DNA of 64,000 bases from Quadrisphaera setariae (GCF_008041935.1 NZ_VKAC01000010.1:124001-188000), one strand, 5' to 3'; positions 1 through 9,127 are shown, numbered from the stretch's first letter. The notes: generated by a model not told the origin, from the sequence alone. Translations and numbers: made by a program.

Positions 1-1058
1 CCATGGCCGACGAGGGCCGTGCCACCTTCCGCGCCTCCCTGGCGGTGCTCGCCGCCGCCGTCGCGCTGGCGGCCGTCCTCGCCGTGGGCATCGCGGTGGT
101 GGTGGCCAGGTCGGTGACCCGTCCGCTCGCCCGGGTGGTCGACGTCATGGGCGCCGTGGCCCACGGACGGCTGGACCGCCGCGTCGGTCTGACCGCGAAG
201 GACGAGGTGGGCCGGCTGGGCACCGCCACCGACGCCTCCCTGGAGGCCCTGGCGGGCACGCTGCGGCAGGTGCGCGAGGAGTCCACCGCCCTGACCGCCT
301 CCTCGGGGACCCTCACCACCGTGTCCACGCTCATGGCGTCCGGAGCGGAGGAGTCGAGCTCGCAGAGCCAGGTCGTGTCCGCGGCCTCCGAGCAGGTCAC
401 CGCCTCCATCTCCACCGTCGCCGCGGCGGGGGAGGAGATGACCGCCGCGATCGCCCAGATCGCCACCGCGACGGCGGACGCCTCCGCGATGGCCTCCAAT
501 GCCGTGGCCGCCGCCGGTCAGGCGGGCGGGGCGATCGAGCGGCTCGGCACCTCCAGCCGGGAGATCGGGGACGTCGTCAAGCTCATCACCTCCATCGCCG
601 AGCAGACCAACCTGCTGGCGCTGAACGCCACCATCGAAGCCGCCCGCGCCGGGGAGATGGGCAAGGGCTTCGCCGTGGTCGCGGGAGAGGTCAAGGAGCT
701 GGCCCGCCAGACCGCCCAGGCCACCGAGGAGATCGTCGGCAAGGTGAGCGCCACCCAGGGCGACGCCGCTGCCGCGGCCGCCGCCGTGACGCAGATCGGT
801 GACGTCATCGGCCGCATCGACGAGGTGCAGGCGACGATCGCCGCCGCGGTGGAGGAGCAGTCCGCCACCACCAGCGAGATGGTCAGGAACGTCACGGAGA
901 TCTCCACCGGCTCCGGCCAGATCTCCGCCAGCATCGCCAGCATCGCGGCCGGTGCCGAGGAGGGGCGCCGCAGCGCCGACGAGACCTCGTCCACGGCGTC
1001 CTCGCTGGCGCAGACCGCCGGGCGCCTCCAGGAGCTCACCGGACGCTTCACCCTCTGA
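1..1058 (+). CDS. Methyl-accepting chemotaxis protein, 5' end outside window
   Basis: This is the C-terminal 350 or so residues of a membrane chemoreceptor that would signal through CheA/CheW. The visible part begins with a hydrophobic segment (about residues 12-35, taken as the second membrane helix). A HAMP linker follows (RSVTRPL onward, about 36-90), then a long coiled-coil signalling domain ending near residue 350. The conserved hairpin tip is intact ([10 protein letters not shown], then EAARAGE and GFAVVA). There is no C-terminal CheR-tethering pentapeptide. The ATG at position 3 lies inside the second membrane helix region, so the ligand-binding domain and first helix must lie upstream of the window. 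Its presence implies flagellar motility. The sensed signal cannot be told. Confidence 0.93.
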   Translation, partial: MADEGRATFRASLAVLAAAVALAAVLAVGIAVVVARSVTRPLARVVDVMGAVAHGRLDRRVGLTAKDEVGRLGTATDASLEALAGTLRQVREESTALTASSGTLTTVSTLMASGAEESSSQSQVVSAASEQVTASISTVAAAGEEMTAAIAQIATATADASAMASNAVAAAGQAGGAIERLGTSSREIGDVVKLITSIAEQTNLLALNATIEAARAGEMGKGFAVVAGEVKELARQTAQATEEIVGKVSATQGDAAAAAAAVTQIGDVIGRIDEVQATIAAAVEEQSATTSEMVRNVTEISTGSGQISASIASIAAGAEEGRRSADETSSTASSLAQTAGRLQELTGRFTL

Positions 1059-1099
1059 GCCTCCTGGGCCCTCCCGAGCAGGGTCGCGGTCACACCGCA

Positions 1100-1146
1100 G
1101 GCAGCCGGTGACCAGCGCGTCGACCTCGCGCTGGTCACCGGCTGCC
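1100..1146 (+). terminator. Strong hairpin after the chemoreceptor gene
   Basis: A perfect 20-bp inverted repeat (arms 1100-1119 and 1127-1146) flanks a 7-base loop. It sits 41 bases after the chemoreceptor stop and 35 bases before the next gene. There is no T-run, as is usual in such GC-rich genomes. It reads as an intrinsic-type terminator separating the two genes. Confidence 0.75.
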
Positions 1147-1181
1147 GCGCCGCCGCCACCCGCGCCGTCTAGCCTGAGCCG

Positions 1182-2663
1182 GTGCCGACCGACCGCGCGG
1201 GGCTGCTCGCCTGGGCCCAGCGCTGGGCCGTGAGCGCCGCCGCCGTCGAGGCCGTGCTCGAGCGGGTCGACTCCGGCCCCGCCGTACCGCCTTTCTCGGG
1301 CCTGCCCGACCAGGTGCGCCGCGAGCTCGTCCGGCTGCCGCTGGCAGCCCTGTCCCAGCTGCGGGAGGTCACCGACACCACCCCCGCGGTGCACCGCGCC
1401 GCCGCCCTGGCCCCGGTGCCCGGACGGGCCCCCGCCGCCGCGTGGTCGGTGCTGGACGCCGTCGACCAGGCCGTCTGCGTGGCCGACGTCCGCGCCCCCG
1501 ACTCCCCGATCGTCTACGTCAACCCCGCGTTCACGCGCACCACGGGGTACTCCGAGGCGGACGTGCTCGGGCGCAACTGCCGGTTCCTGCACGACGGCCT
1601 GCTGGAGCCGTCCGCGGACGGCGAGCTCGACGCGCTCGGCACCAGCTCCGGCGAGGTCGCGGCCGCCGTGCAGCGCATCCGCGAGGTCCTGGCCGCGGGG
1701 GAGGCCGGCGTGGTGGTGCTGGCCAACCGCCGCGCCGACGGCCAGCTCTTCGTCAACGAGCTCTCGCTCTCCCCGGTCAACGGTGCTGACGGCGCCCCGG
1801 TGCACTACGTGGCCGTCCAGCGCGACATGACGCCCTACGCCGCGGTGCGCCGCGCCAGGGCGGCGCTCGCCGACGAGCTCGACCAGACCGCCCGCGCCGT
1901 GCAGGCCAGCCTCGTCCCCTCCTCCCTCCCGGACCTGCCGGGCTGGCGCGTGGCCACCGGCTACCAGCCCGCCACCAGCCCCGACGGCCGTCGGGGCGCG
2001 GTCAGCGGTGACTTCTTCGACGTCTTCGCCGGCCCCGCTGGCTCCGGCGGGTCCTGGTACGTGGTCATCGGCGACGTCTCCGGGCGCGGGCCCCGCGCGG
2101 CCGCCAGCACGAGCGCCCTGCGATGGGCGCTGCGCGGCGCCGCGACCACCCACGGCGAGCCGTCCGACCTGCTCACGGCGGTCGGTGGAGCGGTGCACGA
2201 GGCGCTCGACGACAGGTTCGCCACCGTGGCCGCCGTCGCCCTGCCCGTCGAGGAGCGGGCCACCTCGAGCGGTGGGCGCGCCGTCGTCACCCTGGCGCTG
2301 GCGGGCCACCCGCAGCCGGTGCTCCTGCCGGCCCGCGGCACCCCCCGCCTGGTCGGCAGCCCCGGCACGCTGCTCGGCCCCTTCGCCGAGGTGGAGGTGG
2401 CCCAGGTGGAGGTGGAGCTGGACCCCGGAGACCAGCTGGTCCTCTACACCGACGGCGTCACCGAGGCCACCGACCCCCGCGGCCGGCAGCTCGACGAGCA
2501 GGGGCTGCTGGAGCTCCTCGCCGGCCTGGGCGAGGAGGCCCGGCTCGCTCCCGACGCCGCCCAGCGCACCGTGACCGCCGTGACCGCCGCTGTCACGGAC
2601 CACGTGGCGGGCGGGCCCGTCGACGACCTCACGCTCCTCGTCGTCGCCCGCCCCGCCACCTGA
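1182..2663 (+). CDS. LOV photoreceptor domain fused to PP2C/SpoIIE-type phosphatase
   Basis: The 493-residue protein has an unassigned helical N-terminus (1-85), a LOV-type PAS domain (about 90-217), a short linker helix and a SpoIIE/PP2C phosphatase domain (about 240-490). The LOV core is intact: photoactive Cys133 in GRNCRF, and the flavin-contacting Asn182, Asn192 and Gln213. PP2C metal-site aspartates are present (GDFFD at 276-280, GDVSG at 297-301, and a late D before LTLLVV). The likely role is blue-light-controlled dephosphorylation of an anti-sigma-factor antagonist, inferred from the family. Between the Cys helix and the IRE helix the loop is about 17 residues longer than in plant phototropin LOV domains. 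The GTG start follows the upstream hairpin; the Shine-Dalgarno is weak. Confidence 0.9.
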   Translation: MPTDRAGLLAWAQRWAVSAAAVEAVLERVDSGPAVPPFSGLPDQVRRELVRLPLAALSQLREVTDTTPAVHRAAALAPVPGRAPAAAWSVLDAVDQAVCVADVRAPDSPIVYVNPAFTRTTGYSEADVLGRNCRFLHDGLLEPSADGELDALGTSSGEVAAAVQRIREVLAAGEAGVVVLANRRADGQLFVNELSLSPVNGADGAPVHYVAVQRDMTPYAAVRRARAALADELDQTARAVQASLVPSSLPDLPGWRVATGYQPATSPDGRRGAVSGDFFDVFAGPAGSGGSWYVVIGDVSGRGPRAAASTSALRWALRGAATTHGEPSDLLTAVGGAVHEALDDRFATVAAVALPVEERATSSGGRAVVTLALAGHPQPVLLPARGTPRLVGSPGTLLGPFAEVEVAQVEVELDPGDQLVLYTDGVTEATDPRGRQLDEQGLLELLAGLGEEARLAPDAAQRTVTAVTAAVTDHVAGGPVDDLTLLVVARPAT

Positions 2664-2697
2664 GGTGACTCAGCGGGACGCCTTCACCTGCAGATGA

Positions 2698-4419
2698 TCA
2701 GGGGGGTGGGGGTTCGGTGTGCTCGAAGGGGTCGGCTCCCAGCTCCTCGCCCCAGGAGAGCCGCAGCTCCTCGCCGTGGTCCTCGTCCCCACCCCCGGTG
2801 CCGCTGCGCCAGTGCTGGGGCGTGGTCGTGTTGAGCCAGTCCAGCGGCTCCACGCCGCCCGGGGCGCCACCGTCCAGCGCGAGGCGCAGCGCGGCGGCGA
2901 GGTCGGCGTCCACGGCGCCGGCCCGGGTGGCCGGGTCCACCGAGACGAACAGCGCCGTGCCCGAGCGCGCCACGAGGTCGAGCAGCTGCCGGTTCTTCTC
3001 CCACGGCGTGCCGGGTGTGGAGGGCACGCAGTCGGCGTCGACGGCGAACATCGCGCCGTGCTGCGCCAGCCGGAACGCGAGGGTGTTCACCCCGGTGCGG
3101 CGCGTGCGGGACCACGTCAGCCCGGAGGTGTCGTCCCCGGTGCGCTGGGCGTGCTCGAGCCCCGCCGCGAGGTGGCCGACGGTGTTGCACCCCAGGACGA
3201 CGACGTCGCCGGCGGCCTCCCGGACGGCGCGGTAGAAGCCCACCAGCGCCTCTGCCGTCGTCACCGACGGGTCGGCCAGCGCCGGCCCGTCGGCTGCGGG
3301 GGCGGCGCCCATCGCCGGACCCCAGCGGCCGAGCAGGTCGTAGGTGGAGAAGTCGTGCTTGAGCAGCTCGAACCCCCACCCGCGGATGCGGGAGACGTCC
3401 TCCCGGACCACGTCGAGCACCGACGCGTGGCTGGGGTCGAGCGCCCAGCCGTCCTGCCGCTGCCCCGGACCGCCCGTCCCCGCGACCACCGCCTGGGCCA
3501 GCGCACCCGCCAGCGCACCGTCAGGTCGCTCGCGGCGCAGGAGCGGGCGGTACCAGAGCCCGGGCCGGGCGCCCTGGGCGCGCACCGCCGCGGCCGCCTC
3601 GGCGAGGTCGGGGAAGGTCTGCGGGCGCCCGGCGTCCCACGGGCCGCCAGAGGCCTGCCGCCCGTCGGCGACCCCACCGACCGACCAGCCGTCGTCGATG
3701 ACGCCGAACGGCCGCACGGGGTGGTCGCCGGCGAGGTCTGAGACGGTGCGCGCGTCGCGGACCACGGCGTCCAGCCCGAAGCCGCGCCCGTAGGCGTAGT
3801 ACCAGTTGTTGGCCCCCACCAGCGGCGTCGTCGGCAGCAGCGGGTCCGGGCACTGCAGGTGCGCCAGCGCTCGCTGTGCGGTGAAGGCGCTGCCACCACT
3901 GTCCGGCTGGCCCCCCTCCGCGCGCGCGGACACGACGACCGCGGCCGTCGTCGTCCTGCCGGCCAGCTCCACGGGCGCACCGCCGCTGCGCAGGTCGAGC
4001 CACAGGGTGAGGCCGCCGGGGTCGGCGGTCCAGAACGCGAGCGCAGCGCCGCGCACCCGCACGCCGATCCCCTCGGTGCTCCCGGTGCGCGGGTCGTGCA
4101 GCAGCACCGTCCACGGCAGCGGCCGCTCGGGGGTGAGCCCCTGCCACGACAGGTCGCCGTAGGAGCGCTCCCAGGCGTCGCCCAGCACGCGCACACCCTC
4201 GGGCAGCGGCCGCGACCAGCGCAGCGCCACGCGGCTGACCCGCTCCGCCGTCACGTCGACGCGCAGCGCCGCGCCCTCGGTGCTCCCTGGGCCGTCGGCG
4301 AGGAGGTCGACGCGCACGCCCACCGCTCCTGGCGGCGCGAGCCGGTCGCGCACCCCGACCTGGGCGCGCACGAGGTCCGGCGCAGCCACCGCATGGGTGG
4401 CCGCGCTCGTCGTCGTCAC
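2698..4419 (-). CDS. GH36-like alpha-galactosidase family glycosidase
   Basis: This 573-residue protein resembles GH36/melibiase-type retaining alpha-galactosidases: an N-terminal beta-sandwich (about 1-190) and a TIM-barrel catalytic domain (about 195-520). Recognisable elements are DDGW (242-245), WYRP (289-292), the nucleophile region FELLKHDF (Asp356) and the probable acid/base in GDDTSG (Asp429/430). There is no signal peptide, so it acts in the cytoplasm on an imported oligosaccharide. The GTG start overlaps the stop of the upstream ROK gene by four bases (GTGA), so the two are co-transcribed and translationally coupled. They face the sugar importer at 5.7 kb. KHD replaces the more common KWD, and substrate specificity is not provable from sequence; raffinose-synthase-like relatives exist. 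Confidence 0.8.
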   Translation of the reverse strand: MTTTSAATHAVAAPDLVRAQVGVRDRLAPPGAVGVRVDLLADGPGSTEGAALRVDVTAERVSRVALRWSRPLPEGVRVLGDAWERSYGDLSWQGLTPERPLPWTVLLHDPRTGSTEGIGVRVRGAALAFWTADPGGLTLWLDLRSGGAPVELAGRTTTAAVVVSARAEGGQPDSGGSAFTAQRALAHLQCPDPLLPTTPLVGANNWYYAYGRGFGLDAVVRDARTVSDLAGDHPVRPFGVIDDGWSVGGVADGRQASGGPWDAGRPQTFPDLAEAAAAVRAQGARPGLWYRPLLRRERPDGALAGALAQAVVAGTGGPGQRQDGWALDPSHASVLDVVREDVSRIRGWGFELLKHDFSTYDLLGRWGPAMGAAPAADGPALADPSVTTAEALVGFYRAVREAAGDVVVLGCNTVGHLAAGLEHAQRTGDDTSGLTWSRTRRTGVNTLAFRLAQHGAMFAVDADCVPSTPGTPWEKNRQLLDLVARSGTALFVSVDPATRAGAVDADLAAALRLALDGGAPGGVEPLDWLNTTTPQHWRSGTGGGDEDHGEELRLSWGEELGADPFEHTEPPPP

Positions 4420-5585
4420 CGGCCCTCGCCGAGCACGAAGGTGCGGATCGCGGTGACCGCGGCGCCCCGGGCCCACTCGGTGAAGCCGGTGACGTGCACC
4501 TCCACGGGCAGCGGGGCCGCGCGGTCGCTGCGGCCGGTGGCCACGGCTTCGGCCAGCGGCTGCGCCCCGACCTCGGCCAGGCGGACCCCCTCGCCCGAGA
4601 TGATGACCTTCTGCGGCATGACGAGGTTGCCGACGAGCGACACCAGCCGCCCCAGGGCGCGGGCGGAGTCCTCGACGACGCGCCGGGCCACCGGGTCCCC
4701 GGCCTCGGCGAGGTCGTAGACCTCGTCGCGGTGCAGCTGGCGCCCGTGCGCGAGGGAGGCGCGCGTGGTGATGCCGGCCGTGGAGAGCATCGCGTCTGCG
4801 CAGCCGGCGTGCCCGAGGCGGCACAGCGGTCCGTTCGGGTCCAGCGGCAGGTGGCCCACCGTCCCCAGCCCGGCCTCGGGGGTGTCGACCACCTGGCCGT
4901 GCACGGCGTAGGCGTACCCGACGCCCTCGCCCACGGTGATGACGGCGAAGTGGTCCCACCCGCGGGCGGCGCCGAACCACTGCTCCGCGCGCGAGAGGGA
5001 CAGCAGGTCGTTGTCGACGACGACGGGCAGGCCCAGCTCCTCGGCCAGCAGGTCCCCGAGGGCGACCCCGTGCCAGCGCAGGAAGCGCGCGTCCAGCACC
5101 ACGCCGCCCGGCCCCACCTGACCGCCCACGCTGATGCCGACGGCGCGGACGGTGTCCGCGGCGCCTGCGGCCTCCACCGCCGTCCGCACCAGCCGTGCCA
5201 CCGTCTCGACCACCTCCGCGGGGTCGGTGGAGAGCAGCAGCGTCTCGTCGGAGGCCACCACGCGAGCGCGCAGGCCCGTGACCGCGACGTGGGCGGTGTG
5301 CTCGGTGAGCTTGACGCCCACGAAGCGGTGGGCGTCCTCGTCGACGTCGAGGGGGCGGGTGGGGTGGCCGGACGGGCCGTGGGCGCCCCCGGTCTCGACC
5401 AGGAGCCCGCTGTCCAGCAGGGGCTTGGACAGGCGCGTCAGCGTGCCGGCCGACAGGCCGAGGCGACGGGCGATCTCGCTGCGCGGCAGCGGGCCGTCCA
5501 GGAGCACCGCCAGGGCCACGTCGTGCGCGGGGCCGGTCAGCGGGGCCCACGCCGGGGCTGCGGTTCCCGCGGTGGTGCTGGTCAC
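4416..5585 (-). CDS. ROK family transcriptional repressor
   Basis: The 389-residue protein starts with a winged helix-turn-helix (about 15-75, SEIARRLGLSAGTLTRL) and continues with a ROK sugar-kinase-like domain. Phosphate-binding and sugar-binding glycine motifs are visible (ISVGGQVGPGG, VGEGVGYA, GTVGHLPLD), as is a Cys-containing zinc-loop-like segment (CRLGHAGCADA). The full kinase signature is weak, consistent with a sugar-sensing repressor. The chosen GTG gives the usual ROK repressor length; the longer upstream reading adds only unlikely sequence. It is divergent from the ABC sugar operon at 5.7 kb and coupled to the glycosidase at 2.7 kb, so it most likely represses both in the absence of their sugar. 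Confidence 0.88.
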   Translation of the reverse strand: MTSTTAGTAAPAWAPLTGPAHDVALAVLLDGPLPRSEIARRLGLSAGTLTRLSKPLLDSGLLVETGGAHGPSGHPTRPLDVDEDAHRFVGVKLTEHTAHVAVTGLRARVVASDETLLLSTDPAEVVETVARLVRTAVEAAGAADTVRAVGISVGGQVGPGGVVLDARFLRWHGVALGDLLAEELGLPVVVDNDLLSLSRAEQWFGAARGWDHFAVITVGEGVGYAYAVHGQVVDTPEAGLGTVGHLPLDPNGPLCRLGHAGCADAMLSTAGITTRASLAHGRQLHRDEVYDLAEAGDPVARRVVEDSARALGRLVSLVGNLVMPQKVIISGEGVRLAEVGAQPLAEAVATGRSDRAAPLPVEVHVTGFTEWARGAAVTAIRTFVLGEGR

Positions 5586-5661
5586 GTCACCGAGGCTACT
5601 CACTTCATCAGTGGAACGAAAGAACCCGATCTGCTGTCCTTGCGTGGTCCATCCTGGGGTC

Positions 5662-5696
5662 TTGACGGGGCACTTGCTTTCGCCGTAGAAACAAGT
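5662..5696 (+). promoter_or_regulatory. Promoter of sugar ABC operon with overlapping inverted repeat
   Basis: TTGACG (5662-5667) and TAGAAA (5686-5691) are separated by 18 bases and fit a housekeeping promoter reading into the operon at 5747. An imperfect palindrome, ACTTG-c-TTTC-N6-GAAA-CAAGT (5672-5696), covers the spacer and -10 element. This is where a repressor such as the neighbouring ROK protein would block RNA polymerase. Both assignments are inference from sequence. Confidence 0.5.
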
Positions 5697-5746
5697 CACC
5701 ACCCGAGCGGGTCCGCCCGCCCCACCACACCGCCGTGGAGAGCCCC

Positions 5747-6673
5747 GTGACCGCAGGCACCACCTCGCCCCCGCGCACCGCGCCGGCCCCCGCACGTGCC
5801 CCGCGGCGCTCAGGGGAGGGCCTCGCGGCGGTCGGCTTCATCGCCCCCGCCCTGCTGGGTTTCGCCGTCTTCTACTTCTGGCCCACCCTGCGCGGGCTCT
5901 GGTTCTCCCTCACGGAGTACGACTTCTTCAGCCGCCCCCGGTTCGTCGGGCTCGACAACTACGCGCGGATGGCCTCCGACGAGACCTTCTGGAACGCCAT
6001 GAAGGTGACCGTGCAGTACGTCGCCATCAACATCGTCGTGCAGACGGTGCTGGCGGTGCTCATCGCCGTCCTGCTGCAGCGCGTCACCCGCTCGGTGTTC
6101 GTGCGCAGCGTCGTCGTCCTGCCGTTCCTCATCTCCAACGTCGTCGTGGCGCTGCTCTTCTACTGGATGCTCGACGCGCAGATCGGGATCGTGAACGCCG
6201 CCATCACCGGCCTGGGGCTCGACGCGATCCCCTTCTTCGGCGAGCAGGACTGGGTGGTGCCGACCATCGCCCTGGTCAACGTCTGGCGCCACATGGGCTA
6301 CACGGCGCTGCTGGTGTTCGCCGGTCTCATGACCATCCCCGAGGGGCTGTACGAGGCCGGCCGGGTCGACGGCGCCAGCGAGTGGCGCATGTTCTGGTCG
6401 ATCACCCTGCCGCTGCTGCGCCCGGTGCTGGCGCTGGTGCTGGTCATCACCGTCACCGGGTCGTTCCAGGTGTTCGACACCGTCGCCGTCACCACCTCCG
6501 GCGGGCCGGGGGACGCGAGCCGGGTGATCCAGTACTACATCTTCGACCTGGCCTTCCAGCGCCTCGAGTTCGGCTACGCGGCCGCGGTCTCCGTGGTGCT
6601 CTTCGCGATCCTCGCCGTGGTCGCCTTCGTCCAGCTGCGCCTGACCCGCGCCAACGAGTCCGACCTCGCCTGA
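5747..6673 (+). CDS. Carbohydrate ABC transporter permease (MalF/LacF type)
   Basis: An inner-membrane permease of about 308 residues, with six hydrophobic segments and the cytoplasmic coupling motif EAGRVDGASEWRMFWSITLP (EAA loop, about residues 205-224). It carries sugar across the membrane together with the next gene's product, using an ATPase encoded elsewhere. I chose GTG 5747 because GGAGAG lies four bases upstream; GTG 5735 in the same frame has no such site. It is the first gene of an operon with a second permease, a binding lipoprotein and a dehydrogenase. The divergent ROK/GH36 pair suggests an alpha-galactoside-like substrate. Confidence 0.9.
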   Translation: MTAGTTSPPRTAPAPARAPRRSGEGLAAVGFIAPALLGFAVFYFWPTLRGLWFSLTEYDFFSRPRFVGLDNYARMASDETFWNAMKVTVQYVAINIVVQTVLAVLIAVLLQRVTRSVFVRSVVVLPFLISNVVVALLFYWMLDAQIGIVNAAITGLGLDAIPFFGEQDWVVPTIALVNVWRHMGYTALLVFAGLMTIPEGLYEAGRVDGASEWRMFWSITLPLLRPVLALVLVITVTGSFQVFDTVAVTTSGGPGDASRVIQYYIFDLAFQRLEFGYAAAVSVVLFAILAVVAFVQLRLTRANESDLA

Positions 6674-6706
6674 CCGGCCCGAGCTGAAGCCCGAGGAGAC
6701 CGCCCG

Positions 6707-7666
6707 ATGTCCGTGCAGACCCCCGTCGAGCCCGCCGCCGCGGGCCCCACCCGTGCGACCGCCGCACCGGTCCAGAAGGCCCCGAAGGACCGCCGCGCCG
6801 GCATCGGCCGCGTCGTGGCCTGGGCCACCCTCGTCCTGATCATGCTGGTCACGCTCTTCCCGTTCTACTGGATGCTGCGCACCGCGCTGTCCAACGGGAC
6901 CCAGCTGGCCACCGACCCCTCCTCACCGCTGCCGGTGGGGTTCACCTTCGGCGCCTTCGAGCGCGTGCTCGGCCTGTCGACGACGGCCGAGGCCCAGGCC
7001 CAGGGCGGCTCCGGCGCCGCCATCGACTTCTGGCTCTACCTGCTGAACTCGCTGCTCGTCGCCACCCTCATCACCGCTGGCCAGGTGTTCTTCGGCGCGA
7101 TGGCGGCCTACGCCTTCGCCCGGCTGCGCTGGCCCGGCCGGGACCTCGTCTTCTTCGTCTTCCTCACCGCGCTCATGGTCCCGCCGATCTTCACGCAGCT
7201 GCCGAACTTCCTCCTCATGCGCGACCTCGGCCTGCTCAACACCTACGCCGCGATCGTGCTGCCGTTCTTCTTCATGACGCCGTTCGCGGTGTTCTTCCTG
7301 CGGCAGTTCTTCCTCGGCATCCCCAGGGAGGTCGAGGAGGCCGCTGTCCTCGACGGCGCAGGGACCGTCCGCCGGTTCTTCCGCGTCATCGCCCCCATGG
7401 CCTCCGGGCCGCTGATCACGCTGGCGATCCTGCAGTACATCCAGGCGTGGAACGAGTACTTCTGGCCGCTGCTCGTGGCCAGCGACCGCAGCGTCCGGGT
7501 GCTCACGGTCGGCCTGGGCGTCTTCAGGTCGCAGACGCCGCAGGGAACGCCGGACTGGGCGGGCCTCATGGCGGCCACGCTGCTGGCCGCGCTGCCCATC
7601 GTCGTCCTGTTCGCCGTCTTCAGCCGGCGCATCGTCGACTCCATCGGCTTCTCCGGGATCAAGTGA
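6707..7666 (+). CDS. Carbohydrate ABC transporter permease (MalG/LacG type)
   Basis: The 319-residue inner-membrane protein is the second half of the permease pair. It has six membrane segments after a roughly 35-residue polar, Ala/Pro-rich N-terminus, and an EAA loop (EVEEAAVLDGAGTVRRFFRV, about residues 207-226). The ATG has a well-placed GAGGAG about nine bases upstream. It follows the first permease by 33 bases and precedes the binding-protein gene by 10, so the three are one transcript. It contacts the shared ATPase through the EAA loop. Confidence 0.91.
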   Translation: MSVQTPVEPAAAGPTRATAAPVQKAPKDRRAGIGRVVAWATLVLIMLVTLFPFYWMLRTALSNGTQLATDPSSPLPVGFTFGAFERVLGLSTTAEAQAQGGSGAAIDFWLYLLNSLLVATLITAGQVFFGAMAAYAFARLRWPGRDLVFFVFLTALMVPPIFTQLPNFLLMRDLGLLNTYAAIVLPFFFMTPFAVFFLRQFFLGIPREVEEAAVLDGAGTVRRFFRVIAPMASGPLITLAILQYIQAWNEYFWPLLVASDRSVRVLTVGLGVFRSQTPQGTPDWAGLMAATLLAALPIVVLFAVFSRRIVDSIGFSGIK

Positions 7667-7676
7667 GGCACCCGAC

Positions 7677-9050
7677 ATGAGCACCTCCGCACCCAGCCAC
7701 CGCCGCCCGAGCCGCCTCCGCCGGGGACTGGCCGCCGCCTCCGCCGCGCTCGCCCTGACCGTCACCGGCTGCGCCTCCTACGGCGTCGACCAGGGCGGCG
7801 ACGGCGAGAGCGGCACCATCACGTACTGGATGTGGGACTCGGCCCAGCTGCCCGCCTACCAGCAGTGCGCCACCGACTTCCACGCCGCCAACCCCGACGT
7901 CGACGTCCAGATCGAGCAGTTCGGGTGGGACGACTACTGGAACAAGCTCTTCACCGGCTTCGTCGCCGGGTCGGCGCCCGACGTGTTCGTCGACCACACC
8001 TCCCGCTTCGGCGAGTTCGCCGCCCGCGGGCTCATCGAGCCCCTCGACGACCAGGTCGCCGCCTCGGGCCTCGAGCTCGGCCAGTACGTGCCGGGCAGCG
8101 CCGAGCTGTGGGTGGGCCCCGACGGCAGGAGGTACGGCCTCCCGAAGGACTTCGACACCGTCGGGATGTTCTACAACGCCGAGATGGCGACGGAAGCAGG
8201 GCTGACCCCGGAGCAGATGAACGCCCTGACGTGGAACCCCACCGACGGCGGCACCTTCGAGAAGGCCATCGCCCACCTCACCGTCGACACCAACGGCGTG
8301 CGCGGCGACGAGCCGGGCTTCGACAAGAGCAGCATCGCCACCTACGGACTGGGCCTGGAGAACTCCGGCGAGGCGTTCGGGCAGACGCAGTGGTCGTGGT
8401 TCACCCAGACCACCGGCTGGTCGCCGGTCGACGAGGCGTGGGGGACGACCTTCCACTACGACGACCCCCGCTTCCAGCAGTCGATCACCTGGTGGACGGG
8501 TCTCGTCGACAAGGGCTACATGCCGCCGCTGTCCCTCACCCAGGGCGGCTCGCTCGACCAGCAGCTGCAGGCCGGCAAGTACGCCCTCATCACCAACGGC
8601 TCGTGGAACATCGCCAACTACTCCAAGCTCAAGGGCATCGAGCTCGCCGTGGCCAAGACCCCCGTGGGCCCTGAGGGCCGCAGGACGATGACCAACTCCC
8701 TGGGCGACTCCATCTCCACCACCTCCCAGAACAAGGGCGCGGCGTGGAAGTGGGTCCGCTACCTCGCCAGCCCCGCCTGCCAGGACGTCGTCGCGCGCGG
8801 CGGGATCGTCTTCCCCGCCATCGCCTCCACCACCCCGGCCGCCGTGGAGACGCTGTCGAAGACCGGCCTCGACGTCACGGCGTTCACCGACCCCATCGCC
8901 GACGGCGAGACGTTCCCCTACCCGGAGATCCTCCAGGCCTCCGAGATCCAGTCGATCATGGGCACCGCCATGGACCAGGTGGTCGGCGGGCAGGCCCCCG
9001 CGTCCTCGCTGACCGCCGTCAACGGCCGCGTCGAGGCCGTCTTCCAGTAG
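7677..9050 (+). CDS. Extracellular sugar-binding lipoprotein
   Basis: The 457-residue protein has a lipoprotein signal: Arg-rich start, hydrophobic core and lipobox LTVTGC, with the acylated Cys near residue 33. The rest is a family-1 periplasmic-type binding protein (ITYWMWD start of the mature fold, DVFVDHTSRF, GLPKDFDTVGMFYN, and a WKWVRYLASPACQ C-terminal region). Anchored outside the membrane, it captures the sugar for the two permeases encoded just upstream. A GAGG lies eight bases before the ATG. The ligand cannot be read from sequence; an oligosaccharide matching the GH36-like enzyme is the best guess. Confidence 0.92.
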   Translation: MSTSAPSHRRPSRLRRGLAAASAALALTVTGCASYGVDQGGDGESGTITYWMWDSAQLPAYQQCATDFHAANPDVDVQIEQFGWDDYWNKLFTGFVAGSAPDVFVDHTSRFGEFAARGLIEPLDDQVAASGLELGQYVPGSAELWVGPDGRRYGLPKDFDTVGMFYNAEMATEAGLTPEQMNALTWNPTDGGTFEKAIAHLTVDTNGVRGDEPGFDKSSIATYGLGLENSGEAFGQTQWSWFTQTTGWSPVDEAWGTTFHYDDPRFQQSITWWTGLVDKGYMPPLSLTQGGSLDQQLQAGKYALITNGSWNIANYSKLKGIELAVAKTPVGPEGRRTMTNSLGDSISTTSQNKGAAWKWVRYLASPACQDVVARGGIVFPAIASTTPAAVETLSKTGLDVTAFTDPIADGETFPYPEILQASEIQSIMGTAMDQVVGGQAPASSLTAVNGRVEAVFQ

Positions 9051-9127
9051 CCGGCGCCGAGCAGGCCGGCCCAGCACCCACCCCCCCCAGACCCTGACCC
9101 ACGCCCAGACCCGGAGGTCCACCCCTC

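Noticed and set aside
4420-5550. N-terminal extension of the GH36-like frame
   Set aside because: Arg/Gly/Pro-rich shadow of the ROK gene in another frame; the GTGA junction at 4416-4419 gives the real start.
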